From positions 1 through 5,794 of the forward strand of contig JAUQXU010000500.1 of NCBI GenBank assembly GCA_030837935.1: DNA of 5,794 bases, in the 5' to 3' direction. Under the pieces are notes generated by a model, which worked only from the letters and a program-made list of their open reading frames with translations, was not told where the DNA came from and ran no database searches. The translations under genes were made by a program, and so were the position numbers. Positions 1 through 5,641 of the stretch are shown piece by piece. The DNA comes from Candidatus Brocadia sp. (GTDB taxonomy: Bacteria; Planctomycetota; Brocadiia; Brocadiales; Brocadiaceae). How positions within the stretch are numbered: position 1 is the first letter of the stretch; each line of letters begins with the position of its first letter.

Positions 1-397
1 CAGATAGTCCCCCCCAAATAACGCTCTTAAGACACTCCATTTGTCATACATCTTGAGAGAATTTTTCTTCATGCGGTGTTTGATGCGAACCCCTTGTGGT
101 CTCTTTTTCGTATCCGTTATAATCTCGCCTTGAAAATTACCCGTGAGTTTTCTCCCCAAAAAGGTCATGACGTCAGAGGCGCTGAAGTTCACTAAGGCAT
201 GTTCTACCAGTTCAGGATAAATTCCCTCCAGGCTCTGTCGATCTTTGAACATCACATCGGTCGCATATTCCCATTGATCCAGTACCCAATAATATCCTCG
301 AGAAAATATCTTTTTGATTCGGGGCATAACGGGATTTATTTGCCGGGAAATAGCATCAAATAATTTTGCTATGATATCGCTCAAGAAACTTTTCCAT
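1..397 (-). pseudogene. Internally deleted, 3'-partial member of a multicopy (probably mobile) protein family
   Basis: Two reading frames contribute. An ATG at 397 has a good Shine-Dalgarno (AGGAGG, 7 bases upstream) and encodes MEKFLERYHSKII before a TGA at 358-356. A shifted frame is open from a TTG at 384 to the window edge (128 codons). It contains, in order, YYWVLDQWEYATDVMF, a YPELVEHA segment, DVMTFLGRKL, a GEIITDTKKRPQGVRIKH segment and NSLKMYDKWSVLR. From memory, these blocks match the C-terminal half of an uncharacterised, often multicopy family. Members start with a F-L-x-R-Y-x-x-K-I segment, followed by roughly 200 residues before the YYW block. Here those residues are missing and the frame changes at the join, so an internal deletion is inferred. 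After SVLR the sequence no longer resembles the family as I recall it, so a second junction near position 25 is possible. A C7 run lies at 9-15. Alternatively, a shortened protein may start at the TTG. Family function is unknown. Confidence 0.6.
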
Positions 398-399
398 TG

Positions 400-477
400 C
401 CGTCCTCCTCTATCGTGTATAAAACAGTGGTTAGGATTCCACTTTAAAAAAATCAAATATACACTATGGGAGGACGG
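400..477 (-). promoter_or_regulatory. Leader hairpin that would sequester the Shine-Dalgarno of the 1-397 gene
   Basis: On the plus strand, CCGTCCTCC (400-408) and GTGTAT (415-420) are answered by ATACAC (459-464) and GGAGGACGG (469-477). This gives a stem of 9 + 6 bp with a small internal loop. A second small hairpin, AGTGG (426-430) with CCACT (439-443), sits inside the loop. In minus-strand RNA the 3' arm contains the AGGAGG ribosome-binding site of the ATG at 397, so folding would block translation. IS10 and IS50 are known to use such structures to stop transposase translation from read-through transcripts. Application to this element is inference. Confidence 0.6.
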
Positions 478-493
478 TTTTAAAGCTTCGGTT

Positions 494-506
494 GCGGCGT
501 AGCCGC
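494..506. repeat. Short GC-rich palindrome GCGGC-GTA-GCCGC
   Basis: A perfect 5-bp stem with a 3-base loop stands out in AT-rich surroundings, 17 bases beyond the RBS-masking inverted repeat. It may be part of the end of the left mobile element or an interspersed palindrome. The other end of that element lies outside the window, so the boundary cannot be set. Confidence 0.4.
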
Positions 507-772
507 GCTAGGTCATTACAATGTACAAATTAAAAATACCTGAGTAAAGTAGAAAATGTCTGTCTTGGTATTTTCACGTCTCTTTGTTGTGTAGACAGCG
601 CTTGTTTAACAAACTGTGGGAATTGTTCGTTGACTGCAAAAGATTAAGAAAAATTCAGGTTGATTCTTAGTATGATGAGTAAAAAGTTGAAAGCAATAGG
701 AGTGTTGCATCAATATATTCGGGTGGATATTATAATGAGTATAATAAATCTATAGGTATGAAATATGAGTAG
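507..772. other. Non-coding gap, no gene seen
   Basis: About 270 AT-rich bases separate the left element from the membrane-protein gene. Apart from the weak promoter listed separately, there is a 6-bp inverted pair CTGTCT/AGACAG (about 560-599). A 27-codon ATG reading frame at 672-755 has no Shine-Dalgarno and no recognisable composition. Nothing here is supported as a gene, RNA or terminator. Confidence 0.5.
520..548 (-). promoter_or_regulatory. Weak candidate sigma70 promoter for the 1-397 element
   Basis: On the minus strand, TTTACT (548-543) and TACATT (525-520) are separated by exactly 17 bases, and each matches the consensus at four of six positions. A start near 513 would give a leader of about 115 bases that includes the whole RBS-masking hairpin. 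The region is AT-rich, so chance matches are likely. Confidence 0.22.
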
Positions 773-1582
773 TCATGTAATTTTAGGCATTCCAATTATT
801 TTGGACAGGCGTGTCGACCGATAATTCATAAAAATGCAACCGATGGAATAAAAAATGATACCAGGTGTTAAAATATCTAAAAAGGGAACAACTATGTACA
901 GATCGTATCCAGTTATAAACCCTATTATATGCGTTGAAAAAATGTTTCTTAAAAAGAAGAATATATACAGGATAAGATATACACCTTTGTTCATGGATAG
1001 ATACGTGCAATAAACATAGACGAAAATAAGACTGGAAAATAATTTTATTGCGTCATTTACTGAATTTAAAGCAAATGACAAAAAATTATCTTCAATAAAT
1101 AAGACCTCCACCCCTATAGACAAGATATATTTTGAAAAGAGGTATAAACCAAACCCCACCATGCCACTCAAAACAAATATACCTTTTGTCCATCGGGTAT
1201 AGTATTTTAGTTGTCTGTTAGAAGTTAAATGCACGTGCTGAAGCATGGATGCAGTTTTTTTCGCCTTCACAAACTTCTTAAGCTGACAGATAGCATCTAA
1301 ATATTTATCCCCCACCTCTCTATTTCCATCAGATATGCCAGTCACCGTTTTTTTTATACCGGGAAACGTAAGGAGAAGATATGCAATAGTAAATACGACA
1401 ACCATCATCACGTCACCGTACAAATCTAACACATTTGGTGTGTATATATGATAACTGATATCTTGGCTTCCAGATTGTTGGTTATGAAAGAATATGAGTG
1501 CATTTATTATGTTTTCGGTTACAAACCTCAGATTAATACCGATAAATATTAGCAACGTACATATTTTTATCGAATTTTGCAT
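773..1582 (-). CDS. Uncharacterised polytopic membrane protein
   Basis: I do not recognise this 269-residue protein. It shows about six hydrophobic segments, near residues 7-30, 55-74, 134-153, 178-196, 199-220 and 229-252. Between segments two and three lies a soluble stretch of about 55 residues (about 77-132). It is rich in Lys and Arg (KKFVKAKK near 102-109), so it is probably cytoplasmic. The C-terminal tail is short and basic. No catalytic motif, metal site or Cys pair is visible. The ATG at 1582 is the first in frame. Only a weak GGA about 13 bases upstream could serve as ribosome-binding site, so the start is not firm. It stands alone, divergent from the CDF gene across a 277-base gap, with no terminator seen downstream. 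It is more AT-rich than the methyltransferase gene, which fits either low expression or acquired DNA. A membrane location is well supported; any function would be a guess. Confidence 0.7.
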   Translation of the reverse strand: MQNSIKICTLLIFIGINLRFVTENIINALIFFHNQQSGSQDISYHIYTPNVLDLYGDVMMVVVFTIAYLLLTFPGIKKTVTGISDGNREVGDKYLDAICQLKKFVKAKKTASMLQHVHLTSNRQLKYYTRWTKGIFVLSGMVGFGLYLFSKYILSIGVEVLFIEDNFLSFALNSVNDAIKLFSSLIFVYVYCTYLSMNKGVYLILYIFFFLRNIFSTHIIGFITGYDLYIVVPFLDILTPGIIFYSIGCIFMNYRSTRLSKIIGMPKIT

Positions 1583-1859
1583 ATAAGAGTATGTTCCGTA
1601 CGAAAATATCAGAATTGTGTTGTAAAAACTTTTTGTCTAAAAAGCAAGATAACCGTTGTCTCCATTCCTGTAGGTAAAAATTCTACAGAAAAAAATTTCC
1701 TAATCTCTATATATCGGAAAACAGGGAAATAACTTTAAGAGATATTTAAAATATTTTTTTGGAAAAGTATTTCGTTGTATTTACTGTTAGAATCTTGTAA
1801 ATATTACAAAACCATTGTGTAAAACTCACATAATTCAGGATTAAAAGTGGTGGATATAC
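1583..1859. other. AT-rich divergent intergenic region
   Basis: This gap must carry the promoters of the divergent membrane-protein gene and the CDF gene. It contains an inverted pair CTGTAG/CTACAG (1668-1673 and 1683-1688, 9-base loop) without a following T-run, and homopolymeric A/T runs around 1680-1765. The dyad at 1795-1809 is listed separately. No gene is seen. Confidence 0.5.
1795..1823 (+). promoter_or_regulatory. Candidate promoter with overlapping dyad ahead of the CDF gene
   Basis: TTGTAA (1795-1800), a 17-base spacer and TGTAAA (1818-1823) form a possible sigma70 promoter, each box matching four of six positions. The -35 box is also the left arm of a perfect dyad, TTGTAA-ATA-TTACAA (1795-1809). 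A repressor or activator bound there would control this promoter. The start codon is 36 bases past the -10 box. The dyad is directly visible; its use as an operator is inference. Confidence 0.35.
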
Positions 1860-2711
1860 ATGAAAAATAAAGGTCGTCAGGCAACGATTATTCTGATTAT
1901 TTGTAATACCTTTCTGTTCGCTATTAAGATAAGTGCCGGCATCATGTCGAACAGTCTGGCCATTATTTCAGATGCCGTTAACTCCCTTACCGATATTATT
2001 TCTTCAATAATCATCTTCTTTGCGGTAAGGACCTCATCAAAACAGGCAGATGAGGGACATCCTTTCGGTCACCATCGGGCAGAGCCAATAGCAGGTTTGA
2101 TTGTGGCAATTTTTGCTGGTATTTTGGGATTTGAAATCCTGCATACCTCTGTTTTTAAGCTTATGGAAACTCATGAACATAAGATCGGCATCCCTGCAAT
2201 TATAACACTCCTGGTATCAATAGGTATGAAGTTGCTTATGTCCACACACTTCAAAAAGATAAGCCGCAAAATCAACAGCCCTGCCTTATTGGCAAGCTCT
2301 ATCGATAGCAGAAACGATGTGTATATATCCTCCACGGCCCTTATAGGGGTTATCTGCGGACTTTACGGATATGCACAAATGGACGATATTGCAGCAACTC
2401 TGATTAGTTTTTGGATTATCTATTCGGGTTATAAGATCGGCGTTCAAAATATCGATTACCTTATGGGTAGACAGCCAGAAGCCTGTATTATGGAGGAAAT
2501 AAAAAAGAAGGCACATGCTGTTGCAGGTGTTATTGGAATTCATGACGTCCGTGCGCATTATGTAGGTAATTATATCCATGTTGAAATTCATATATCTCTA
2601 GATCAGGGTTCGACATTAACAAAGGCACATGATATCGGGAAAGATGTTCAACGGGCAGTAGAAGCCCTTGAAAGTATCCATAAGGCCTTTGTTCATATCG
2701 ATCCTATCTAG
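1860..2711 (+). CDS. Cation diffusion facilitator (CDF) metal exporter, Mn-type site residues
   Basis: This 283-residue protein is a CDF family antiporter. Such proteins work as inner-membrane dimers that export divalent metal ions in exchange for protons. The full family layout is present: six membrane segments in the first ~200 residues, then a cytoplasmic ferredoxin-like domain. TM2 carries SDAVNSLTD, so the transport site has N41 and D45. TM5 carries SIDSRND, giving D149 and D153. The loop motif DEGHPFGHHRAEP (64-76) is the family hallmark. His residues at 228, 233, 240, 244 and 278, with D281, could form the cytoplasmic metal sites. The N-D/D-D set differs from the H-D/H-D of zinc exporters and the D-D/H-D of FieF. 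As I recall, it is the pattern of bacterial Mn(II) exporters such as pneumococcal MntE, so Mn(II) efflux is inferred. The ATG has a weak GGTGG site about 7 bases upstream. Length is close to FieF (300). It appears monocistronic. Confidence 0.93.
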   Translation: MKNKGRQATIILIICNTFLFAIKISAGIMSNSLAIISDAVNSLTDIISSIIIFFAVRTSSKQADEGHPFGHHRAEPIAGLIVAIFAGILGFEILHTSVFKLMETHEHKIGIPAIITLLVSIGMKLLMSTHFKKISRKINSPALLASSIDSRNDVYISSTALIGVICGLYGYAQMDDIAATLISFWIIYSGYKIGVQNIDYLMGRQPEACIMEEIKKKAHAVAGVIGIHDVRAHYVGNYIHVEIHISLDQGSTLTKAHDIGKDVQRAVEALESIHKAFVHIDPI

Positions 2712-2810
2712 AAAACGCACGATGGTACGGTTTCTGCATTATTGAAAGGGATTGTTTTGCCCGCGATAACAACTTCCATTTAGCGTTTACCTATAATTAA
2801 GAATTTCATA

Positions 2811-2859
2811 GTGACAGGTGGCACGGACAAATCTGTTTGTCCGTGCCAAGCTTTGTCAC
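2811..2859. repeat. Long perfect palindrome, 12-bp stem and 4-base loop, with outer arms
   Basis: GGCACGGACAAA (2820-2831) and TTTGTCCGTGCC (2836-2847) are perfect inverted copies around TCTG. Outer arms GTGACA (2811-2816) and TGTCAC (2854-2859) extend the symmetry after 3 and 6 unpaired bases. It lies between the convergent CDF and zinc-ribbon genes and could stop transcription both ways, but no T-run follows on either strand, so it is not a canonical intrinsic terminator. An interspersed REP/MITE-like palindrome is equally likely. Confidence 0.75.
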
Positions 2860-2906
2860 CTTTAAGAATGAGAAAGGAAGGTGTCTCACCTCTCAGAATG
2901 AGACAC
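2854..2906. repeat. Two 20-bp direct repeats spaced 30 bp, second one within a hairpin
   Basis: Copies at 2854-2873 and 2884-2903 agree at 17 of 20 positions, with the shared core AGAATGAGA. The second copy overlaps a hairpin of GTGTCTCA (2881-2888) and TGAGACAC (2899-2906) with a 10-base loop. The first copy abuts the outer arm of the adjacent 12-bp palindrome. The hairpin overlaps the stop codon and last codons of the zinc-ribbon gene. Confidence 0.65.
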
Positions 2907-3176
2907 TGTGTTTGGCGGGGCATATTTATAAAGCCTTTGTGTCTCCTGGATATATTTTTTGCCCATGGCAGCTGCGTCATCATACTCAATACTTTGGGAA
3001 CACAACTGGCATTCAATATGATTATCTTTTTGTCTTAGGCTGGGCAAAACGCCGCTTTCCTCAGTACGTACGCCCAGTTCTGGGGATTGTTTAATAACTT
3101 GAAAGTTGCTGGTAAAAATTTTAAATTCTTTATTGTTACCACAATTCGAACACACAAAAAATGTTTTTGTTATCAT
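2886..3176 (-). CDS. Small zinc-ribbon protein of unknown function
   Basis: The 96-residue product begins MITKTFFVCSNCG and has two CxxC knuckles, C9/C12 and C56/C59. They are separated by 43 residues, the arrangement of a zinc ribbon. Binding of one structural Zn(II) is inferred. The start at 3176 is chosen over the longer frame from 3266 because a strong GGAGG sits 8 bases before this ATG. The longer version would add 30 residues with no ribosome-binding site and would overlap the divergent methyltransferase start. Residues after the second knuckle are hydrophilic (about 60-85), and the last residues (VSHSER) are encoded by a repeat/hairpin that also supplies the TGA. The end may therefore have been altered by repeat insertion. 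The gene is divergent from the methyltransferase across about 75 bases. A nucleic-acid or protein-binding role is typical of such small ribbons, but none can be assigned here. Confidence 0.75.
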   Translation of the reverse strand: MITKTFFVCSNCGNNKEFKIFTSNFQVIKQSPELGVRTEESGVLPSLRQKDNHIECQLCSQSIEYDDAAAMGKKYIQETQRLYKYAPPNTVSHSER

Positions 3177-3249
3177 GCATATAACCTCCTTAATCATAAC
3201 AGCAAGTAATCTAAAATTTATACGCTCATAAACATGATACCACATTATT

Positions 3250-4212
3250 TTGTTCCCAATAAACATGCTACCCTATAACCAGATCATTTGTAATGCATGG
3301 TCTTTAAGGAAAAAATATATAAACCACACCATTACAAACGTATATCGGTTAATAAATTCTTATGGAGACGCATTACCCGAGGTAACCATAGACGTCTACA
3401 ACAAAAATATCCTTGTGCAATATTTTAAATCGTATGATAAGCACATAAAGGAAGGTATTTACCATTCCCTTAAAGAAACGTTAGTACCAGAAACCATTAC
3501 CGAAAAGATACGATTGAAGGGTAAAGATATTGAAACGCTCTCAATTTCAGGCACAGATATTCCTAAGGATTTTGTAGTACTTGAAAACGGCATAAAATTC
3601 GATACATCTTTTTGTGAAGGTGGTGGAACCGGGCTGTTTTTAGACCAGCGGGACAACAGGAAGAAAGTACAGGCCCTGGCCAAAGACAAGGAAGTATTGA
3701 ACTGCTTTTGTTATACCTCCTCCTTTTCAATTTATGCAAGCCTTGGGGGAGCAGTCAGGACAACCAATGTCGACTTATCTAAGAAGGCTATAGACTGGAG
3801 CAAAAGGAATTTCTTACTGAACCAACTTGACGTAAATAATCACGAGTTCATTGCAGGAGATGTATGGGATTGGACGAAAAGATTTGGGAAAAAAGGACGG
3901 ACGTTCGATATGATTATTATCGATCCCCCGAGTTTTTCTACGAGTAAAACAGCCGTATTTACCGTAGAAAAGGACTTTCCGCGGTTAATCGGACAGGGAC
4001 TCAATCTCCTTCGTAAGGACGGGATTCTCGTCTTTTCCACGAACATAGCAAAAATGAACTTCTCAAAATTTTTCCAGGTATTACCGACGGTAAAATGCTT
4101 CACGCAAAAACAATATAAGCTTATTGGTGTTTCATCGCAAGGTTTAGACTTTCCCGTCGATGGAATACATTTCACAGAGCCCTATTTAAAGTTCGTCATG
4201 TTGACCTGCTAA
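3250..4212 (+). CDS. RlmI/RlmK-like SAM-dependent RNA methyltransferase lacking a PUA domain
   Basis: The protein (320 residues from the TTG, 315 from the ATG at 3265) is a class I SAM-dependent methyltransferase of the RlmI/RlmK group (COG1092-like), which modifies 23S rRNA in the cytoplasm. An N-terminal segment (VYRLINSYGDALPEVTID, 31-48) corresponds to the region after the PUA domain in RlmI, so the roughly 70-residue PUA is absent. FLDQRDNR (130-137) precedes motif I, NCFCYTSSFSIYASLGGA (151-168). NVDLS has the ribose-binding Asp175. Motif IV is DPPSFSTSK (225-233). The following strand reads VFSTNIAKM, where RlmI has FSCSGLM with its Cys. The FSxN form resembles the m7G enzyme RlmK (C-terminal half of RlmKL), so base specificity is uncertain. 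Neither start has a Shine-Dalgarno; an in-frame stop at 3235 limits extension. It ends 9 bases from the stop of the convergent PDGLE gene, with no terminator in between. Confidence 0.88.
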   Translation: MFPINMLPYNQIICNAWSLRKKYINHTITNVYRLINSYGDALPEVTIDVYNKNILVQYFKSYDKHIKEGIYHSLKETLVPETITEKIRLKGKDIETLSISGTDIPKDFVVLENGIKFDTSFCEGGGTGLFLDQRDNRKKVQALAKDKEVLNCFCYTSSFSIYASLGGAVRTTNVDLSKKAIDWSKRNFLLNQLDVNNHEFIAGDVWDWTKRFGKKGRTFDMIIIDPPSFSTSKTAVFTVEKDFPRLIGQGLNLLRKDGILVFSTNIAKMNFSKFFQVLPTVKCFTQKQYKLIGVSSQGLDFPVDGIHFTEPYLKFVMLTC

Positions 4213-4221
4213 CGACTGGTC

Positions 4222-4536
4222 CTATAAATTTTTGCGCCGCTTTCTCAATAAGTACCCTATAAAAACAGTTATCCCGAATACAACAAATACCCCGATAATG
4301 CCGGCATACTGTTTATTGAATCTCTGTTTTACTGTGGGTATTGTGTAATCAGGCATAGGGGCTTTCAGTGCGGGCATGAAATCATCTTTTTTTAAAAATC
4401 CCATAGTATCTTCCGAGACTTTTTCAAGACCATCGGGCATCTCAGATATAAAAGGAATAATAAGGAAGATAAGCCCAATTATGAAAGACAAACCAAAGAT
4501 GATAAACAATATGATATTATTTTTTGATACCTTCAT
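4222..4536 (-). CDS. PDGLE-domain membrane protein, CbiN-like partner of CbiM
   Basis: This 104-residue protein has two membrane segments (about 8-30 and 78-97) flanking an extracytoplasmic loop. The loop starts with the PDGLE signature (34-38). A second Pro-Asp motif (MPDYTIP, 61-67) follows, and the C-terminus is strongly basic (RKRRK). That layout matches the PDGLE family, the counterpart of CbiN, the small accessory subunit that works with CbiM in Co(II)/Ni(II) ECF uptake and helps load the metal. The ATG lies 18 bases after the CbiM stop, and a GGAG overlaps that stop, about 13 bases from the ATG. The two are therefore almost certainly one operon, with translation of this gene possibly linked to CbiM. 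No cbiQ or cbiO follows; the next gene is convergent. Confidence 0.88.
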   Translation of the reverse strand: MKVSKNNIILFIIFGLSFIIGLIFLIIPFISEMPDGLEKVSEDTMGFLKKDDFMPALKAPMPDYTIPTVKQRFNKQYAGIIGVFVVFGITVFIGYLLRKRRKNL

Positions 4537-4554
4537 AAAAGTAGTAATGCTCCA

Positions 4555-5190
4555 CTATATTTTTTGCACGTGTAACAAATCTGGTCTTACCCGTAAAAGG
4601 AGGCTTAGCGTCGCCACCGTAATAAGCCCTTCCCCAATGCCAATAACTACGTGAATACCGGCCATTGCTGGCACAACAATCTTTAAAGGCACCGTGCCTG
4701 ACATACCTAATTCGATTGCACAACAGACTGCTGACAGTACAATTGAACACCAGGCCGCTGTAAAACCACCAATAAAAATACCTTTTTTATTCCGAACAAG
4801 CAATTGGATCGCCGTGTTTACATAGTATCCGAAAAATCCCCCCATAATCCCCATGTTAAAGATATTTGCCCCTAAAGCGGTAAGTCCGCCGTCCTGGAAG
4901 ACAAGACATTGGACGGTAAGTACCGTGGTCATGATGAGAACGGCAGCCCAGGGGCCAAGCAAAATGGCAATCAGCGTTGCACCCATAAAGTGGCCACTCG
5001 TCCCTCCGCCTACGGGAAAATTAAACAACTGTGCGGCAAAGACAAAGGCCGCCATAACACCCAGGAGAGGAATGTGTTTCTCTGATATTTGCTTATTTGC
5101 CTTTCGAACGGCAACGGTAACAAATGCACTGGAAATACCGCCCATTGCAACCCACATCTTTGTGTCCAGAAATCCGTCAGGGATATGCAT
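4555..5190 (-). CDS. cbiM: Cobalt/nickel ECF transporter substrate-binding subunit CbiM
   Basis: The 211-residue product is the integral-membrane S component of a Co(II)/Ni(II) ECF importer. It begins with the invariant MHIPDGFL. The free N-terminus of Met1 and His2 coordinate the metal, so the start at 5190 is fixed by function, although no strong Shine-Dalgarno is seen. GGGTSGHFMGA (61-71) places His67 exactly where NikM2 has its third ligand. The helix with GANIFNMGIMG (107-117) and the C-terminal GIHVVIGIGEGLIT (178-191) are also family hallmarks. Six to seven membrane segments and the length are normal for CbiM/NikM. Cobalt versus nickel cannot be decided from sequence. It is followed by the PDGLE subunit, while the T component CbiQ and the ATPase CbiO are not adjacent. 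They are either encoded elsewhere or the pair works alone; CbiMN pairs are reported to have basal uptake activity. No cobalamin riboswitch was recognised upstream. Confidence 0.95.
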   Translation of the reverse strand: MHIPDGFLDTKMWVAMGGISSAFVTVAVRKANKQISEKHIPLLGVMAAFVFAAQLFNFPVGGGTSGHFMGATLIAILLGPWAAVLIMTTVLTVQCLVFQDGGLTALGANIFNMGIMGGFFGYYVNTAIQLLVRNKKGIFIGGFTAAWCSIVLSAVCCAIELGMSGTVPLKIVVPAMAGIHVVIGIGEGLITVATLSLLLRVRPDLLHVQKI

Positions 5191-5194
5191 TCAA

Positions 5195-5281
5195 TCACTT
5201 TTTCTTAAAAGGAACAGTCGCTCTGGCAAAAAACAAAATAATTATAAGAACGTATATAGCAAAATGGAACCATAGATACAA
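5195..5281 (-). CDS. Possible small membrane protein (28 codons) directly before cbiM
   Basis: A short frame from TTG at 5281 to TGA at 5197-5195 stops 4 bases before the CbiM ATG. The product is one strongly hydrophobic segment with several Trp, Phe, Tyr and Ile residues, ending in a positively charged KKK. That is a plausible single-pass inner-membrane peptide. No ATG and no Shine-Dalgarno are present, and an in-frame TAA lies at 5308-5306, so the 5' side is short. It could be a real small subunit, the surviving 3' tail of a lost gene, or chance in AT-rich DNA. Confidence 0.25.
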   Translation of the reverse strand: MYLWFHFAIYVLIIILFFARATVPFKKK

Positions 5282-5289
5282 TAAAAACT

Positions 5290-5304
5290 TTGATAACGGA
5301 TCAA
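5290..5304 (-). promoter_or_regulatory. Dyad TTGAT-N5-ATCAA upstream of cbiM
   Basis: Perfect 5-bp arms TTGAT and ATCAA flank a 5-base spacer about 100 bases before the CbiM ATG. The arms equal those of the FNR box, but the FNR spacer is 4 bases, so this is not a standard FNR site. It could bind another regulator or be chance. Confidence 0.25.
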
Positions 5305-5318
5305 TTTAACCGTGTGCT

Positions 5319-5360
5319 GAATAACGAATATCGAACAAGGAATTTTGAATTATGAGGTTT
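5319..5360. repeat. Degenerate tandem heptamer repeat (GAATnnn, six units)
   Basis: Six successive 7-base units start at 5319, 5326, 5333, 5340, 5347 and 5354. All begin with GA, five begin GAA and four begin GAAT. Exact 7-base periodicity over 42 bases is visible by eye. The units are diverged, so it is an old or loosely maintained repeat in non-coding DNA. Confidence 0.5.
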
Positions 5361-5591
5361 TCTTATCTTCCTTTTGTTTCGCGGTTTTTTACGCTTGTCA
5401 CAAAAATCGAAATTTGAACTTCACCATAATTGGGAGCGGGTGATATACCGCAGCGAGCGAGTTGCCCGATAATGTGATTTCCCGCCCTGGTTTTTGGCAA
5501 GGATTCCGATGCACGAATACTTCTGACGGCAAAATCTATTAAGCGTGTTGCAACGGATGTTCACCCCAGCCAAAACACACAAGTACTGAAT

Positions 5592-5613
5592 ATATAGCCA
5601 GTTGGGGCTATAT
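5592..5613. repeat. Perfect 8-bp hairpin ahead of the transposase
   Basis: ATATAGCC (5592-5599) and GGCTATAT (5606-5613) flank a 6-base loop. It lies about 80 bases before the transposase start and may belong to the left end of the insertion sequence. It would also shield the transposase from incoming transcription only weakly, since no T-run follows. Confidence 0.5.
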
Positions 5614-5641
5614 TAGTAGTAAATATGTAGTCACTAATATA

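Noticed and set aside
314..502. 62-residue plus-strand reading frame
   Set aside because: It lies antisense to the left pseudogene and its leader hairpin, with no Shine-Dalgarno or family features.
672..755. 27-codon ATG frame in the gap before the membrane-protein gene
   Set aside because: No ribosome-binding site, no recognisable composition, and length within chance expectation.
1668..1688. Hairpin CTGTAG/CTACAG as a terminator
   Set aside because: Six-bp stem, 9-base loop and no T-run in either direction, and it lies upstream of both divergent genes.
2811..2906. CRISPR array
   Set aside because: Only two imperfect direct copies with a 10-base gap; no repeat-spacer pattern.
2780..3094. 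Plus- and minus-strand reading frames across the repeat region (75 to 85 residues)
   Set aside because: They run through hairpin repeats or opposite the zinc-ribbon gene and have no start signals or family features.
3193..3201. Extended -10 box (TGTTATGAT, minus) for the zinc-ribbon gene
   Set aside because: A start 7 bases downstream would fall inside the GGAGG site, leaving no usable leader.
3177..3266. 30-residue N-terminal extension of the zinc-ribbon protein
   Set aside because: The internal ATG at 3176 has a strong GGAGG at proper spacing, and the extension would overlap the divergent gene's start.
5191..5580. Cobalamin riboswitch upstream of cbiM
   Set aside because: No recognisable B12-box or GCCACTG-type conserved core on the minus strand; only scattered GGGAA-like words.
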